Positions 61,904-64,000 of a stretch of DNA of 64,000 nt are shown in pieces. Position 1 is the stretch's first letter. The number at the start of each line of letters is the position of its first letter. Origin of the DNA: an uncultured Porphyromonadaceae bacterium (GTDB lineage Bacteria > Bacteroidota > Bacteroidia > Bacteroidales > Muribaculaceae); NCBI GenBank assembly GCA_900540205.1, contig UQER01000005.1, forward strand, positions 1 through 64,000, given 5' to 3'. Below the pieces are notes generated by a model that saw nothing but the letters and a program-made list of their open reading frames with translations, had not been told where the DNA came from and made no database searches. Made by a program: the position numbers and the translations under genes.

Positions 61904-62911
61904 ATGCAACTCTTTGAACGACTTAAACTTCGCGCCAAAGCCAACATCCGACGCATCGTACTTCCCGAAGGGAGCGAAACACGCAACATAAAAGCTGCTG
62001 ACCGCATTCTTGCCGACGGTCTGGCAGAACTCATTCTGCTCGGCAATCCCGAAGAGATCCGCACCAAGGCGTGGGAACTCAACCTCGATCATATTTCAAA
62101 GGCAACCATAATCGACCCCAAAGACGAAGCCTCCATCGACAAATATGCGCCTCTGTTTTATGAGCTGCGCAAAAAGAAAGGCATCACAATGGAAGATGCA
62201 CGCAAATATACCGCAGACGAGCTATATTTCGGATGCCTGATGGTGAAAGCCGGCGACGCCGACGGAATGGTGTCAGGAGCAATTCACACCACCGGCGACG
62301 TGCTCCGCGCAGCATTCCAGGTGATAAAGACAGAGCCGGGCATCGACACCGTTTCAGGAGCATTCATCATGCTTCTGCCCGATAATTCGCCTTACGGCAC
62401 AAACGGGTTGATGGTTTTCGCTGACTGTGCCGTAGTCCCCGATCCTGATGCCCGTCAGCTGGCACAAATTGCCGTATGCGCTGCACGCACCGCCAAAGAT
62501 GTTGCCGGCATAGAGCCCCATGTAGCCATACTCTCATTCTCGACTAAAGGGAGTGCCAAGCACGAGCGTGTAGACAAAGTCATTGAAGCCACACGCATAG
62601 CCCACGAAATGGCACCCGAACTTGACCTTGACGGCGAACTTCAGACTGATGCCGCCATTGTGCCGGTTGTAGCCAAGCTCAAGGCTCCGCAGTCGCCTAT
62701 CGGAGGCAAAGCCAATGTACTGGTATTCCCGTCGCTCGAAGTTGGCAACATCGCCTACAAACTGGTGCAGCGTCTTGCCGGTGTAGAAGCCGTCGGCCCG
62801 CTGCTGCAGGGTCTTGCTGCTCCTGTGAGCGACCTTTCGCGCGGGTGCTCCGATGCCGACATCTACAAGACTATCATCATGACCGCAAACCAGGCCATAC
62901 ATGAGGCTTGA
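61904..62911 (+). CDS. pta: Phosphate acetyltransferase
   Basis: Converts acetyl-CoA and phosphate to acetyl phosphate. The 335-residue protein is the short single-domain form without the N-terminal regulatory part of E. coli Pta. Key segments: RIVLPEGSETRNIKAADRIL, MVSGAIHTTGDVLRAAFQVI, ILSFSTKGSAKHERVDKVIE and LQTDAAIVPVVAKLKAPQSP. Followed by ackA after 51 nt. The ATG at 61904 begins the family start (MQLFERLKLRAKANI). Confidence 0.95.
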   Translation: MQLFERLKLRAKANIRRIVLPEGSETRNIKAADRILADGLAELILLGNPEEIRTKAWELNLDHISKATIIDPKDEASIDKYAPLFYELRKKKGITMEDARKYTADELYFGCLMVKAGDADGMVSGAIHTTGDVLRAAFQVIKTEPGIDTVSGAFIMLLPDNSPYGTNGLMVFADCAVVPDPDARQLAQIAVCAARTAKDVAGIEPHVAILSFSTKGSAKHERVDKVIEATRIAHEMAPELDLDGELQTDAAIVPVVAKLKAPQSPIGGKANVLVFPSLEVGNIAYKLVQRLAGVEAVGPLLQGLAAPVSDLSRGCSDADIYKTIIMTANQAIHEA

Positions 62912-62962
62912 ATATAAGTTCACTCGCATATTAACCCCAAACCTACTGAATCATATAAATCA

Positions 62963-64000
62963 TGAAAATTCTCGTACTTAACTGCGGCAGCAGTTCTGTT
63001 AAATACAAACTTATTGATACCGCCACCGACAACGTCATGGCAGAAGGTGGCGTGGAAAAAATCGGTCTGCCCGACGGATTCCTGAAATACAAACTCGCAG
63101 ACGGCTCAAAAGCCATCAAGGAACTTGGCCTGGTGGACCACAAAGGCGCCGTCAAGGCAGTTCTCGACATCCTGACAGATCCCGAACTGGGATGCATCTC
63201 CAGCTACGACGAAATTGACGCCGTTGGCCACCGTGTGGTACACGGCGCCGAAAAATTCAGCAAGAGCGTACTCATCACCGACGAGGTGCTCCAGCAGGTA
63301 AAGGAATGCTACGACCTCGCTCCGCTCCATAACCCTGCCAACGTGACAGGTATAGAGGCCGTGGAGGAGATTCTGCCCGGCATCCCTCAGGTAGGCGTGT
63401 TCGACACCGCATTCCACCAGACCATGCCGGCAAAATCTTACATGTACGCTCTCCCCTACCGTTTCTACAAGGAGGATGGCGTGCGCCGCTACGGATTCCA
63501 CGGCACAAGCCACCGCTACGTATCGGCACGAGTTTGCGAAATTCTCGGGGTTGATATCGAGAAACAGCGCATCATCACATGCCATATCGGCAACGGCGGT
63601 TCAATCACAGCCGTATTCCACGGCAAGAGCATCGACACGTCAATGGGTCTGACCCCCACAGAGGGCCTCATGATGGGCACACGCGTTGGCGATGTGGATC
63701 CCGGAGCCCTCACATTCCTTATGAAAAAACACAACCTCACTGTTGACCAGCTGCAGACCATCATCAACAAGGAGAGCGGTGTGCTCGGTGTATCTGAAAT
63801 ATCGAGCGACATGCGCGAAATCGAAGCAGCTGTCAACGCCGGCGACGAACGTGCCAAACTCGCCCTCGACATGTACGAGCAGCGCATCATCAAATACATC
63901 GGTGCCTACGCTGCCGAAATGGGCGGTGTCGACATCATCGTGTTCACAGGCGGCGTGGGCGAAAACCAGACCGGTCTGCGTGCCAATGTATGCGCTCCTC
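62963..64000 (+). CDS. ackA: Acetate kinase, cut by the window end
   Basis: Makes ATP and acetate from acetyl phosphate. 346 residues are visible, and the full protein is usually about 400. The start MKILVLNCGSSSVKYKLID is the ASKHA-fold phosphate loop. GHRVVHGAEKFSKSVLI, FDTAFHQTMP, YGFHGTSHRYVS, CHIGNGGSITAV and GLMMGTRVGDVDPG follow in the usual order, with FTGGVGENQTGLRA at the end. Forms an operon with pta; no stop codon before 64000. Confidence 0.96.

Noticed and set aside
1..64000. CRISPR arrays, insertion sequences, prophage or polysaccharide-utilisation (SusC/SusD) loci
   Set aside because: No regularly spaced repeats, transposase, phage structural gene or SusCD pair was seen; the repeats found are short hairpins or one small tandem duplication.

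Overview
The window reads as core chromosome of a Bacteroidota bacterium, order Bacteroidales. Evidence seen in the sequence: many intergenic regions carry the Bacteroidota promoter pattern (TTTG or TTG about 20 nt before TAnnTTTG); starts generally lack Shine-Dalgarno sequences; and there are phylum-typical genes (SprA/Sov, DUF4835/PorD, DUF5606, a PG_1098-type methyltransferase, DnaQ fused to a DUF3820-like tail). The moderate GC content and general gene set suggest a gut lineage near Muribaculaceae, but that is inference. I see no insertion sequence, prophage, CRISPR array or rRNA operon.

Layout: 1-3.7 kb, minus-strand translation operon thrS-infC-rpmI-rplT. 3.7-7.6 kb, a uracil-DNA-glycosylase-fold protein, an aquaporin, an S4-domain protein, a PPC-domain protein, pth and rplY. 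7.7-10.4 kb, minus-strand group DUF5606 / AmgK-RapZ fusion / MurU-like nucleotidyltransferase, probably amino-sugar (peptidoglycan) recycling. 10.5-13.7 kb, Yip1-family protein, smpB, a methyltransferase and rubrerythrin. 13.9-20.6 kb, plus-strand run dnaN-dnaQ-coaBC-porD-recN-rlmB. 20.7-27.3 kb, serC-serA followed by menD-menB-menC-menE. 27.4-27.7 kb, two tRNA genes. 27.8-44.8 kb, a long minus-strand stretch: GltD-like oxidoreductase, TPR protein, PstS-like lipoprotein, small membrane protein, the 2,495-residue type IX secretion protein SprA, ruvA, a ClC channel, a polyprenyl-phosphate sugar transferase and tsaC. 44.9-57.3 kb, plus-strand housekeeping genes: nitroreductase, cdsA, purM, MltF-like lytic transglycosylase, DUF3332 lipoprotein, phosphoglucomutase, RluA, fmt, rarA and a U32 protein. 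57.3-64 kb, an OprP-like porin divergent from xylB-xylA, a small membrane protein, and pta-ackA running off the end.

Together the genes cover translation initiation and fidelity, sliding clamp and recombination repair, CoA, serine and menaquinone synthesis (menaquinone serves anaerobic respiration), cell-envelope building and recycling, type IX secretion, and xylose use ending in acetate production by Pta-AckA.

The least ordinary items are the AmgK-RapZ fusion beside MurU, a perfectly symmetric divergent promoter at 10495-10532, a SerA lacking the usual catalytic Glu/His pair, an aquaporin with a changed selectivity filter, and IF-3 with a Pro/Gly/Arg-rich extension.
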